Source: CBDUQN01 sp965369375 (GTDB lineage: Bacteria; Krumholzibacteriota; Krumholzibacteriia; Krumholzibacteriales; Krumholzibacteriaceae). From it: a stretch of 57,998 nucleotides of DNA. The position numbers and the translations under genes are program-made. Each line of letters opens with the position of its first letter. Position 1 is the stretch's first letter. The notes beneath the pieces are model-generated. The model made no database searches, had not been told where the DNA came from, and saw nothing but the letters and a program-made list of their open reading frames with translations. Positions 16,961 to 24,576 of the stretch are shown here, piece by piece. The stretch is from positions 1 through 57,998 of the forward strand of contig CBDUQN010000010.1 in assembly GCA_965369375.1 (NCBI GenBank), in the 5' to 3' direction.

Positions 16961-17404
16961 TTATTCCTTTACAACCCAGACCTTAATTGAAACTTCCACA
17001 TCACGGTGGAGCTGAATCGGAACCGTATATACCCCGAGTTTTTTTATCGGATCCTCGAGTATCACCTGCTTGTGATCCACCTCGAAACCCTGATTCTGAA
17101 TGGCCCCTGCGATGTCGTGCGGGCTGACGGATCCGTATAGCTTGTCTTCCTCACCGGCCTGAACCACGATAGTGCACGAGAGGCCCTTCATCTTTCCCGC
17201 GACAGCCAGCAAATTACGCTTGACCTTGTTGTCACGAACATCTCGGAGGCGGCTCTCTTCCTCGAGCACTCGCTTCATTGCATCGCTAGCGGGAACCGCG
17301 AATCCCTTCGGCAACAGATAATTTCTCGCGTACCCGTCCTTCACCTTCACGACATCGCCTCGCTCACCGAGACGCTCTACTTTTATCTTTAGGATCAACT
17401 CCAT
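16961..17404 (-). CDS. rplI: Ribosomal protein bL9
   Basis: Large-subunit protein bL9, 147 aa. The N-terminal domain is canonical (MELILKIKVERLGERGDVVKVKDGYARNYLLPKGFA), a long connecting helix spans about 45-80 and the C-terminal domain follows (LYGSVSPHDIAGAI...). The frame is open for 34 codons further upstream, but the ATG at 17404 fits the family start and has GGGGGGT just upstream. It is 11 bp after rpsR in the classic rpsF-rpsR-rplI order; ssb, often found between rpsF and rpsR, is absent. Confidence 0.97.
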   Translation of the reverse strand: MELILKIKVERLGERGDVVKVKDGYARNYLLPKGFAVPASDAMKRVLEEESRLRDVRDNKVKRNLLAVAGKMKGLSCTIVVQAGEEDKLYGSVSPHDIAGAIQNQGFEVDHKQVILEDPIKKLGVYTVPIQLHRDVEVSIKVWVVKE

Positions 17405-17415
17405 TGTGTACCCCC

Positions 17416-17670
17416 CTACCGGTAATATTCCCTGGCAAATGGCAGAAGTGCTATCGCTCGCGCCCGTTTGATTGCATGGCTTAACCGTCTCTGATGACGG
17501 GCGCACGTACCGGTTATTCTCCGAGGGGTTATCTTTCCCCTGTCAGTGACGAAACGCCTCAACATGACATCGTTCTTGTAATCGATTTTCAATTTATCCT
17601 TGCAAAATCTGCATGGCTTCGATGATGTTCTCTTTTCCTTCTTTTTTTTCTTTGGTGGTTTACCGCCCAT
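17416..17670 (-). CDS. rpsR: Ribosomal protein bS18
   Basis: Small-subunit protein bS18, 84 aa, with the core DYKNDVMLRRFVTDRGKITPRRITGTCARHQRRLSHAIKRAR. The lysine-rich N-terminus is followed by CRFC (Cys20, Cys23), which pairs with CARH (Cys56, His59) as a zinc-binding C+ type. It begins 4 bp after the rpsF stop, so translation is probably coupled to its binding partner bS6. Confidence 0.97.
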   Translation of the reverse strand: MGGKPPKKKKKEKRTSSKPCRFCKDKLKIDYKNDVMLRRFVTDRGKITPRRITGTCARHQRRLSHAIKRARAIALLPFAREYYR

Positions 17671-17674
17671 CTCA

Positions 17675-18010
17675 CTACTCCTTCGGTACCGATTCCGTTT
17701 GATCCGTTTTCTCTACCGGGGGCGGGTTCTCATCGACGACAATGAGATGTCGAATAACATTGTCATCGAACCTGAAAACCCTGTTCAACTCTTTGAGAAT
17801 ATCGTTGTCACCGGAGAATCTCATCATGGTGTAGATACCCTCTTGAAGCTTGTTGATCGGATAGGCAAGCTTGCGCTTTCCCCATCGATCGATGTCGTGA
17901 ACCGTGCCCTTTCGCGATGTTACAATTTCGCTGAAGCGTTCGGCTTTCTCGGCCACCGCATTTTCTTCGAGGGTTGGATTGAGTATGTACGTGCATTCAT
18001 ATACGCGCAT
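17675..18010 (-). CDS. rpsF: Ribosomal protein bS6
   Basis: Small-subunit protein bS6, 111 aa, first gene of the rpsF-rpsR-rplI operon. It starts MRVYECTYILNPTLEE and carries the expected RGTVHDIDRWGKRKLAYPI-like segment (here KGTVHDIDRWGKRKLAYPINKLQEGIYTMMRF) and a charged, disordered tail (ENPPPVEKTDQTES). GGGAGG lies 5' of the ATG. A strong promoter and a structured leader stand upstream. In many bacteria bS6:bS18 binds the leader and represses its own operon. Confidence 0.97.
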   Translation of the reverse strand: MRVYECTYILNPTLEENAVAEKAERFSEIVTSRKGTVHDIDRWGKRKLAYPINKLQEGIYTMMRFSGDNDILKELNRVFRFDDNVIRHLIVVDENPPPVEKTDQTESVPKE

Positions 18011-18132
18011 CGGCGGGTTCCTCCCTTCGGACTACAACGACTTTCCCCCATAGTTGGGAAAGTAGGGATTTACTGCCTCGGAACGGCTCTGTAACGTGTC
18101 CCTATTCACATCCCCCGTTCCTCGGAACAGTG
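18011..18132 (-). promoter_or_regulatory. Structured rpsF leader, candidate bS6:bS18 autoregulatory element
   Basis: The roughly 120 nt between the expected transcript start and rpsF can form two hairpins. One spans 18094-18070 (TTAC-AGA-GCC, loop GTTCCGA, GGC-A-GTAA). The other spans 18065-18032 (CTAC and TTTCCC pairing with GGGGAAA and GTAG). The first shows a CCG triplet in its loop. A CCG is the recognition feature known for bS6:bS18 leaders, but I cannot score the full motif by eye. Confidence 0.4.
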
Positions 18133-18138
18133 GAACGG

Positions 18139-18167
18139 AATATAACATAATGTACAACTTGGGTCAA
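18139..18167 (-). promoter_or_regulatory. Sigma-70 promoter of the rpsF operon
   Basis: On the minus strand, TTGACC (18167-18162), a 17 bp spacer and TATATT (18144-18139). One of the best promoter matches in the window, about 130 bp ahead of rpsF. Confidence 0.7.
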
Positions 18168-18231
18168 GGGAAGGTTGCCGCCCGGCGCGGCCCGCGTGCT
18201 CATCCATCATCGCCCGGCGTTACGAGCGCGC

Positions 18232-18816
18232 TTACCCAACACTCTCCGGGGGCACTCTCTTATTATACTTCTGCATAGCCGCCGGTAATCCCTGCCTGAG
18301 CAGCGTCTCCACGGCGTCCGAGGAGGTCTCGACCATTTTTCGCGCCTCCTCCAGCTCATCGGGCAAGAATGGCTCGAGAACGTAATCGCTCCATTCTTCC
18401 CCGGTTGGGGGAGCGCCCACGCCCATCCTGAGCCGGGCGAAATCCTCGGTGCTGAGGTGCTCGATTATCGACTCCAAACCACGGTGACCGCCGCTCCCCC
18501 CCCCTTCACGGAACCGGAGCATACCGAGGGGCAGATTGATATCATCGCAGATGACGAGCAGGGAGGCTGGATCGACTGATTCGATCCGGGCCAGCAGTTT
18601 CCCGGAGAGATTCATGAAAACGCGTGGCTTCAAGAGAATCACACGCTTCGTCCCGACATCGAAGCCGCTCTCGAGTGCGGGTCCCGGCACGCTCTTCCAT
18701 CCCGCGTCATTGCGCCGGGCAAGAAGATCGAGTGTCTCGAATCCGATGTTATGTCTCGTACCCTGGAAATCCGGACCTGGATTGCCGAGCCCGTAAAGAA
18801 AAGAAATATCAGACAT
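18232..18816 (-). CDS. pth: Peptidyl-tRNA hydrolase
   Basis: Releases peptides from prematurely dropped peptidyl-tRNAs. The 194 aa protein has the catalytic set of the Pth family: LGNPG at residues 10-14, RHNIGF with the general-base histidine near 22, KPRVFMNLSG near 63-72 and CDDINLPLG near 90-98, then GGSGGHRGLESI. It follows rplY by 6 bp, in the widespread prs-rplY-pth order. Confidence 0.96.
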   Translation of the reverse strand: MSDISFLYGLGNPGPDFQGTRHNIGFETLDLLARRNDAGWKSVPGPALESGFDVGTKRVILLKPRVFMNLSGKLLARIESVDPASLLVICDDINLPLGMLRFREGGGSGGHRGLESIIEHLSTEDFARLRMGVGAPPTGEEWSDYVLEPFLPDELEEARKMVETSSDAVETLLRQGLPAAMQKYNKRVPPESVG

Positions 18817-18822
18817 TGGGAT

Positions 18823-19503
18823 TTACGATTTTTTAGTCTCTCCCTCTGCTTCCTCACCCTCCGGGGCCTCCTCGCCTTCTGCTTCCGCCCCGGCTTCAGC
18901 CGCCTCCTCGGCCTCCTCGCCCGCAAGCTCCAGCTTCTTGGGAGGAGAGACATGAGCCACTGCCACATGAGAATCATCGAGAAACTCGAGCTGCTGGTAC
19001 CGGTCCATGATATCGGAGATATAAATCGACTGGCCGATCTCCAGAGCGGATACGTCAACTACGAGTGCCTCCGGTATCTCCACCGGAGTGCACCGTACCA
19101 TAACCTCCCGGATACCATGATCGAGTATGCCGCCGAATTCCTTCACGCCCCTCGCCTGTCCGACGAGATCGACGGGAACACCGACCTTGACTTGCTCGCC
19201 GGCCGATATCCTCTGGAAATCGATGTGAAGAATATCGCCGCTGACCGGGTGATGCTGAACGTCTCTCACGAGGATCAGCACCTCGCCCTTCTCACCACCC
19301 TCGATCTCGAGTTTCAGTATGAGATGCTCGCTCGTTGAATTATGGAGAATCGTCCATAACTCGTGTTCCGGGATGGTGAGTATTATCGGCTCTTTTTTGT
19401 GGCCATAGAGAACGCCCGGCACTTGCCCTTCCGCGCGCATTCTATGGGCCGCTTTCTTTCCGATTTCCTCCCTGATGCGCGACTTCAGCTTGATCTCTCG
19501 CAT
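18823..19503 (-). CDS. rplY: Ribosomal protein bL25 (general stress protein Ctc form)
   Basis: 5S rRNA-binding protein bL25 of the long Ctc type, 226 aa. The N-terminal bL25 domain (about 1-90, REIGKKAAHRMRAEGQVPGVLYGHKKEP) is followed by the TL5/Ctc beta domain (about 95-180, VGVPVDLVGQARGVKEFGGILDHG). A Glu/Ala-rich tail of about 35 residues is probably disordered. ATG 19503 is chosen because GGAGG stands just upstream; a TTG six codons earlier is in frame but overlaps the prs stop without its own site. It lies between prs and pth. Confidence 0.95.
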   Translation of the reverse strand: MREIKLKSRIREEIGKKAAHRMRAEGQVPGVLYGHKKEPIILTIPEHELWTILHNSTSEHLILKLEIEGGEKGEVLILVRDVQHHPVSGDILHIDFQRISAGEQVKVGVPVDLVGQARGVKEFGGILDHGIREVMVRCTPVEIPEALVVDVSALEIGQSIYISDIMDRYQQLEFLDDSHVAVAHVSPPKKLELAGEEAEEAAEAGAEAEGEEAPEGEEAEGETKKS

Positions 19504-19517
19504 TGATTCCTCCAGTA

Positions 19518-20453
19518 TCAATCGAACAGAATGCTAATAGACTCCTCTTTATGTATACTCAATATAGCTTCACCAAGCAAATCCGAGATATCAAGGACTT
19601 TGATCTTGCTGCACTGTCCATCGTCCGTGAACGGCACAGAGTTTGTCACCACCATTTCCTCGATGCATGATTTCTCGAGCAGCTCGAGCGCCGTGCCCGA
19701 CAAAACGGGATGCACCGCCGCTGCTATGATTTTCCCTGCTCCCTCATGCTTGAGCGCCTCGGCGGCCTGTGTAATCGTGCCGCCCGTGCTGATGATATCA
19801 TCGAGAATGACGATGTCGCATCCTTTGACAGCACCGATAACATTCATGATCTCGGATTCATCCGCGGTCGCTCTTCTCTTGTCGGCGATCGCGAGATCGG
19901 CGCCGAGTTTCTTGGCAAACGACCTGCTCATCTTGATGCCGCCGACGTCGGGAGAGACAACGGTCAGATTCTTGTACTTCTTCTTCTCAAAATATTTAAG
20001 CAGAACCGGCGTTGCAAAGAGATTATCCACCTGGATGTCGAAAAAACCCTGTATCTGGGCGGCATGGAGCTCGAACGCGAGAACACGGTGCGCGCCGGCG
20101 GTCGTGATCAGGTTCGCGACGAGCTTCGCGGTGATCGGCACCCGCGGACGATCCTTCCTGTCCTGTCTCGCATACCCGTAGTACGGAATTACCGCCGTTA
20201 TCCTCTTTGCGGACGCCCGATGACATGCATCGATGATGATGAGAAGCTCCAAGAGATTGTCGGCGGGTGGAAATGTCGATTGAATGATGAAGATATCCTG
20301 CCCGCGGATATTCTCTTCGATTCCGACGCTTATCTCTCCATCAGAAAACCGCCCGACCTTCACATTGCAGAGCTTTATCTCGAGTTTCTTGGCGATTTTG
20401 CCCGCAAGCTCCGGATTGGATGTTCCAGAAATGAGCATCATCTTGTCATTCAT
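19518..20453 (-). CDS. prs: Ribose-phosphate pyrophosphokinase
   Basis: Makes PRPP from ribose-5-phosphate and ATP for nucleotide synthesis. The 311 aa length is standard. Visible motifs are GRFSDGEI near 36, FELHAAQIQGFFDI near 125, and the PRPP-binding loop IVILDDIISTGGTI near 217. ATG 20453 is chosen because GGAGG lies 7 nt upstream; a codon five positions earlier overlaps that site. PRPP is also the donor for the UbiA-family phosphoribosyltransferase at 23.0 kb. A tRNA-Gln gene lies immediately upstream. Confidence 0.97.
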   Translation of the reverse strand: MNDKMMLISGTSNPELAGKIAKKLEIKLCNVKVGRFSDGEISVGIEENIRGQDIFIIQSTFPPADNLLELLIIIDACHRASAKRITAVIPYYGYARQDRKDRPRVPITAKLVANLITTAGAHRVLAFELHAAQIQGFFDIQVDNLFATPVLLKYFEKKKYKNLTVVSPDVGGIKMSRSFAKKLGADLAIADKRRATADESEIMNVIGAVKGCDIVILDDIISTGGTITQAAEALKHEGAGKIIAAAVHPVLSGTALELLEKSCIEEMVVTNSVPFTDDGQCSKIKVLDISDLLGEAILSIHKEESISILFD

Positions 20454-20508
20454 TTCTATTTCCTCCAAAAAAAAGTGACCGTTTTGGCCACCGATTCATC
20501 TCTTTTTC

Positions 20509-20582
20509 TGGCTGGGGCGGGAGGATTCGAACCTCCGATCCAGGAGCCAAAGTCCTGTGTCTTGCCGCTTGACGACGCCCCA
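20509..20582 (-). tRNA. tRNA-Gln (TTG)
   Basis: A 74 nt cloverleaf. Acceptor TGGGGCG pairs with CGCCCCA. The anticodon stem CAGGA/TCCTG holds loop CTTTGGC, anticodon TTG. The T-loop is GGTTCGAATCC. The discriminator is G and CCA is encoded. It sits between spoVG and prs, 56 bp ahead of the prs start. Confidence 0.95.
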
Positions 20583-20617
20583 ATCGATAGATCCCGAATC
20601 TCTTCGTAGCTATCGAA

Positions 20618-20911
20618 TCAATCGTTCGATATATCTATTCCTGCTTCCGCTGCCAGCTTTTCCTTTTCCTCGTTATATGCGATAACTATCTGGTCCTCCA
20701 TCCAGCTTCTTGTTTCGTTATTAATCGGATGCGCTATGTCTTGATATGTTCCATCGGGTCGTTTTCGACTCGGCATGGCGACAAAAGTACCCTTTGCCCC
20801 ATCGATAATCTTCAGGCCGCGGACCACGAAACAATTATCAATCGTAATGCTTGCAAAGGCTTTCAACTTGTTGTCGTCACGTAATGAAATTCGTATTTCA
20901 GTGATCTTCAT
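20618..20911 (-). CDS. spoVG: SpoVG-family RNA-binding regulator
   Basis: A 97 aa SpoVG protein, a small nucleic-acid-binding regulator (RNA binding shown in Listeria, DNA binding in Staphylococcus and Borrelia). The core is intact: ITEIRISLRDDNKLKAFASIT, VVRGLKIIDGAKGTFVAMPSRK, then GTYQDIAHPINNETR. It is not evidence of sporulation; many non-sporing bacteria have it. It has a strong G-rich ribosome site (GGGGGGG) and lies 22 bp after ispE, in the order also seen in Bacillus (spoVG near prs). Confidence 0.95.
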   Translation of the reverse strand: MKITEIRISLRDDNKLKAFASITIDNCFVVRGLKIIDGAKGTFVAMPSRKRPDGTYQDIAHPINNETRSWMEDQIVIAYNEEKEKLAAEAGIDISND

Positions 20912-20933
20912 GTTGCCCCCCCTAGAGCTAACA

Positions 20934-21815
20934 CTATGAATTCGTATGGAGTAATTCTATCGCCTGATATACCGGTCGAACGATTTCCAAGAAAAACCCC
21001 TTGTCAATGAACCGTTTTCTTACCTCCTCCGCTTTCTTCGCTTCGCTAAACAGCGAGAAACACGCCGCGCCTGTGCCACTTAAAGTGTGAAGTAACGCCC
21101 CTTCCCCTTTAAGTACGGTGAGAATCCCACCAATCTCCGGAAACCGCTCGGATATACCCCTCTCGAAGCTGTTATGCGTACTCAGCTTCTTTTCCGGAAA
21201 ATATTTTATACCTTCTAACAACGTCTTAAGTTTAGCCCCACCTCCGTTGCCTGTCAATAACAAATTGAGTTGCTCATAAGCCCAAGCGGTAGAAATGGTT
21301 ACATCAGGCTTAACAATAAGGATCCAAGCATCCCGGAGCCCGTCAACCCCCTCGAGATCCTCTCCCAGCCCCCTCCCGATGGCAGGTGTGCCATGAATGA
21401 AAAAGGGAACATCACTGCCGATCTCAAGAGCCAGCTGCCCGAGCTCCTCCTTGTCCAACTGGAAATTCAGCAATGCGTTCAGCCCGATCAGCGTCGCCGC
21501 GGCATCGCTGCTCCCCCCGCCGAGCCCGGCCCCCGCCGGGATACGCTTTCGAACCTCGATGACCGCTCCCCCTCGGTAGCCGGTTTTGTCAAACATGATG
21601 CGCGCGGCACGGTGACAGAGATTATCTTCATCCCAGGGAATGGACGAGTCATCGCCCCTGACTGCAAGCGCGTCCGGGGTCGCTGATAGGGTCAGCTCAT
21701 CCCACAGGGAAACCGGTTGGAACAGCGTTTCTATGTCGTGATACCCGTCGCTTCGCCGACGGATGACATCGAGGTAAAGATTGATCTTCGCTGCACAGCG
21801 GATATATACAGCCAT
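20934..21815 (-). CDS. ispE: 4-(cytidine 5'-diphospho)-2-C-methyl-D-erythritol kinase
   Basis: GHMP kinase of the MEP isoprenoid pathway, about 293 aa. It has the N-terminal CAAKINLYLDVIRRRSDGYHDIETLF, the ATP loop PAGAGLGGGSSDAAATLIGLN near residue 92 and GSDVPFF near 132. The C-terminal GTGAACFSLF glycine loop is also there. ATG 21815 puts the catalytic lysine eight residues in, as in relatives. Neither this ATG nor a GTG ten codons earlier (21845) has a convincing ribosome site, so the start is uncertain. The route supplies polyprenyl carriers, which the neighbouring UbiA-family enzyme would use. Confidence 0.92.
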   Translation of the reverse strand: MAVYIRCAAKINLYLDVIRRRSDGYHDIETLFQPVSLWDELTLSATPDALAVRGDDSSIPWDEDNLCHRAARIMFDKTGYRGGAVIEVRKRIPAGAGLGGGSSDAAATLIGLNALLNFQLDKEELGQLALEIGSDVPFFIHGTPAIGRGLGEDLEGVDGLRDAWILIVKPDVTISTAWAYEQLNLLLTGNGGGAKLKTLLEGIKYFPEKKLSTHNSFERGISERFPEIGGILTVLKGEGALLHTLSGTGAACFSLFSEAKKAEEVRKRFIDKGFFLEIVRPVYQAIELLHTNS

Positions 21816-21912
21816 ACGGTTTAATCGTGTTAGAGACTTCGGCACCCTTTACGCCGGCTCACGGGACTCGTGCCGCCGCCCAATGCGGAAAACGAATCCC
21901 GCCGTGGTGGAT

Positions 21913-22998
21913 TTACGATCCTTGCTGATACCGTTTCCAGAGACGCCCCCATTTCGTCTTCGAGAACTTGCGGATCTTCCCCTTCCCTACTGTCGGGTAC
22001 CAGAGGAGATCGTGGTAGATATTGGAGGCGAGCGGTGCCCAGAAAACAAGCGGCGAATGGAGGGCTATTTTCTCGAGAAACCGCAGCGGCCCGCGCCTCA
22101 GCATCTGATCCCCCCAGATCACGAAACTCCGCTTAGTTTTGAAGTGGAGGTTCATATCGCCGATATCATCTCCGACGATTTCGATATTCTCGATTCGCGC
22201 TTCGCCGAGACCCATTTCGGTTGCGAGCCGGAGGTACTCAATCGACATGGGATCGAATCCCATGATCTTGGCCGCCACGGCATCGATTGCAACCGAATCG
22301 CCGCTTGCAAGGATGATGTCACCCTCAACCGGCTCCATCGTCCTCGGTCCGGCGCCGTCACCGCAAATGGTTCCATCCATCACGGCGAAGACATTCGGAT
22401 GCAGCTCCCGCTGCATCAAGAGCAGATCGACGAGCACTTCGTGAATATACTTGTGCGCATAGTGACGAACCTCCTTGAGCAACCCGCCGAAAGCGTTCTT
22501 TGTTGCGCCGGTCGTCACTGAATGTCCGTGCGTCTTCACCGTGGGAAGATGGAGAATATCTCTGCCGATGAACATCTTCGGTATCTCGATCCCCTCCGGG
22601 AATATTTCGTTCAGCCGCAGCAGGTCGGACCGGAATTCATAGACGATCCATTCGACTTCGGGCAGTGCCGTATACCCGAGACCATACTTGTCGAGCACGG
22701 GCGTCCAGAGGTTGTTCCGCGCTCCCTTATGGGGATCCGTCACCACCGTCTTGTTCTCGAGAGGAAGTATCTGTTCCCTCGTATACCCGCGCTCGAGGAG
22801 ATCCAGAATCACGCCTTCGAGCTGCCACGGCTGGCTGGAGCAGGCGGGGTAGTATTTAGTCCACGAGAGATTGAGCTTTACAATGAGTTCCCGTTCAGCG
22901 GTGAGCTGCGCATCCGCTCCCGCGGACTCCATAGCACGGTGGATGTCGCCGAGTACCGTTTCAGGAGTGGTGCGCACAACAGCAACTTTCGAATCCAC
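21913..22998 (-). CDS. DUF362 domain protein without iron-sulfur domain
   Basis: A 361 aa DUF362 protein. The family core is visible: ELIVKLNLSWTKY near 38, LPTVKTHGHSVTTGATKNAFGGLL near 150, VFAVMDGTICGDGAGPRTMEPV near 205 and a following SGDSVAIDAVAAKIMGFDP. Many DUF362 proteins carry a ferredoxin domain; this one has no cysteine cluster. Instead it has a C-terminal extension rich in aromatics and then a basic tail (GKGKIRKFSKTKWGRLWKR), which might touch the membrane. The biochemical role is unknown. It is the last gene of the SLBB-SIS-UbiA run, 30 bp after the UbiA gene. Confidence 0.82.
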   Translation of the reverse strand: MDSKVAVVRTTPETVLGDIHRAMESAGADAQLTAERELIVKLNLSWTKYYPACSSQPWQLEGVILDLLERGYTREQILPLENKTVVTDPHKGARNNLWTPVLDKYGLGYTALPEVEWIVYEFRSDLLRLNEIFPEGIEIPKMFIGRDILHLPTVKTHGHSVTTGATKNAFGGLLKEVRHYAHKYIHEVLVDLLLMQRELHPNVFAVMDGTICGDGAGPRTMEPVEGDIILASGDSVAIDAVAAKIMGFDPMSIEYLRLATEMGLGEARIENIEIVGDDIGDMNLHFKTKRSFVIWGDQMLRRGPLRFLEKIALHSPLVFWAPLASNIYHDLLWYPTVGKGKIRKFSKTKWGRLWKRYQQGS

Positions 22999-23028
22999 TT
23001 GAATCGCTCCTTGCAGCGCATCGCGCTT

Positions 23029-23919
23029 CTACGCGCGAATAATGATGAAGACAACCGCGACAAACCAGAGAAAAACATCGACGAGAATGGATTTTTCAGT
23101 GATAAGCACTCCCGAGGGATCACCGCCCTCGTTCTTTCTATAGACGAGATATAAATACCTCATGATTCCAAATACAACAAAGGGAATCGTATAAACGAGA
23201 TTGATCGTGCCGAATTTCTCCACGGTACCGGGCCATACCGTGTAGATCGAATAAGAGATAAGCGCCGCTGTTGCACATAATCCGACGAGCTGATCGAGTA
23301 GGCGGCCCGAGTACTCCCTGAGCGAGTTTCTATGGCTGGCTGCACTCTCGAGCACGTAAATCTCGTTTCGTCTCTTGCAAAAGCCGAGGAAGAGAGAGAG
23401 AAACAGGGTGCATATCAGAAGCCACGGCGAGAGCTCGATATCGGGAGCATCGGCGTGCAGAACCGCCACCCCCGCGGCGGCCCGAATGAGAAAACTAAAG
23501 GAAATCGAAATCACATCGAGGATCACGATATTCCGCAACACGAGGGTGTAGACGAGATTGAGCACTACGAAGGCCACCGAGAGAAGGAAAAATTCCATCC
23601 CGAGAAACCACGACGCAAAAAGCATGCAGCCGAGCAAAACAATCGCAAATAAGAGAGCCGGAGCAACATCGATCGCGCCTGAGGCAAGAGGCCTCCTGCA
23701 TTTTTCCGGATGCTCCCTGTCCCTGTTTCGGTCGATGATGTCGTTGAAGATATAGACCGCCCCGGAGAGAAAACAAAAGATCACAAAACCGAGCGCGCTT
23801 TTCTTGACGAGGATCACATCGGAGAACCGCTTCGAAAATGCGACGCCTGCGAAGAGGACGAGGTTTTTCGTCCATTGCTTCGGTCTCATCAGCACGAATA
23901 TGTTCCAGAGTGTTTTCAT
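23029..23919 (-). CDS. UbiA-family polyprenyl-phosphate phosphoribosyltransferase
   Basis: A 296 aa integral membrane protein with about eight or nine helices. The start MKTLWNIFVLMRPKQWTKNLVLFAG and the first Asp-rich motif NDIIDRNRDREHPEKCRRPLASG are those of decaprenyl-phosphate phosphoribosyltransferases (Rv3806c type). These attach phosphoribose from PRPP to a polyprenyl phosphate. The polar loop CKRRNEIYVLE is also family-like. In mycobacteria the product feeds arabinan synthesis. No DprE1/E2 epimerase is nearby, so the final sugar is unknown. It lies in one run with an SLBB exporter and a SIS isomerase. Confidence 0.82.
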   Translation of the reverse strand: MKTLWNIFVLMRPKQWTKNLVLFAGVAFSKRFSDVILVKKSALGFVIFCFLSGAVYIFNDIIDRNRDREHPEKCRRPLASGAIDVAPALLFAIVLLGCMLFASWFLGMEFFLLSVAFVVLNLVYTLVLRNIVILDVISISFSFLIRAAAGVAVLHADAPDIELSPWLLICTLFLSLFLGFCKRRNEIYVLESAASHRNSLREYSGRLLDQLVGLCATAALISYSIYTVWPGTVEKFGTINLVYTIPFVVFGIMRYLYLVYRKNEGGDPSGVLITEKSILVDVFLWFVAVVFIIIRA

Positions 23920-23971
23920 GGCAGTATCGGCAGATTAACTGTCGTCGGGGTTTTCACGTTATGTCTTTCGT

Positions 23972-24571
23972 TCAATCCGAGGCAAGAATCATATCCTCGA
24001 CGATGCCGCACAGGATATGTCCGAACATCATGTGAACTTCCTGGATCCTGGCGAAGTCATCGTGCGGGACGATTAAAGCGAGCCGGGAAAGTTTCGCGAG
24101 GCGGCCGCCGTTGCCACCCGCAAATGCGAGAGATGCCATGCCGAGCTCGTTCGCCGCCTCGACCGCGCGCACAACATTGGGCGACGTCCCGCTCGTTGAA
24201 AGGGCGAGAAGAACATCGCCTCCCTTGGCGCAACTCTCGAGCTGTTTCGAAAATATCTCTTCATACGAAAAGTCGTTCGCGATAGCTGTCACGATCGAAC
24301 TGTTCGTTGTCAGGGCAAATGCCTTATACCCCTTGACTTTGCGTCGAAAGCGCCCGACGAGTTCCCCGGCGATGTGCTGGGCATCAGCTGCGCTTCCGCC
24401 GTTTCCGCAGGTGAATACGACGTTGCCGCCGCGAACCGCATCGGCAATGATCCGAGCCATCTCGATCACCTTGCCGGACTCGGCTTCAGGAAAGTCGCTC
24501 AGTAATTGTCCGAGAGCCTCGATCTCCGCATAGACATTCTGCAGGTAGCCCGTGCGCTCTTCTTTCATCAT
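23972..24571 (-). CDS. SIS-domain phosphosugar isomerase, GmhA/DiaA family
   Basis: About 200 aa with one SIS domain. The phosphosugar loop is TCGNGGSAADAQHIAGELVGRF near 58-78, the second loop is LALSTSGTSPN near 125 and the C-terminal catalytic-type segment is IQEVHMMFGHILC. These match sedoheptulose-7-phosphate isomerase GmhA, including the glutamate after AQH and the C-terminal histidine. The related DnaA-binding protein DiaA cannot be ruled out, but the glycan neighbours favour an isomerase. A GTG three codons earlier overlaps the SLBB stop; the ATG chosen is slightly better spaced from a weak GTGAG site. Confidence 0.85.
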   Translation of the reverse strand: MMKEERTGYLQNVYAEIEALGQLLSDFPEAESGKVIEMARIIADAVRGGNVVFTCGNGGSAADAQHIAGELVGRFRRKVKGYKAFALTTNSSIVTAIANDFSYEEIFSKQLESCAKGGDVLLALSTSGTSPNVVRAVEAANELGMASLAFAGGNGGRLAKLSRLALIVPHDDFARIQEVHMMFGHILCGIVEDMILASD

Positions 24572-24576
24572 TCGTC

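Noticed and set aside
18115..18138. Hairpin CCGTTCC/GGAACGG near the rpsF promoter as part of the leader
   Set aside because: It begins before the expected transcription start, so most of the 5' arm would not be transcribed.
20618..20911. spoVG as evidence that the organism sporulates
   Set aside because: SpoVG is widespread in non-sporing bacteria and no other sporulation gene is present here.
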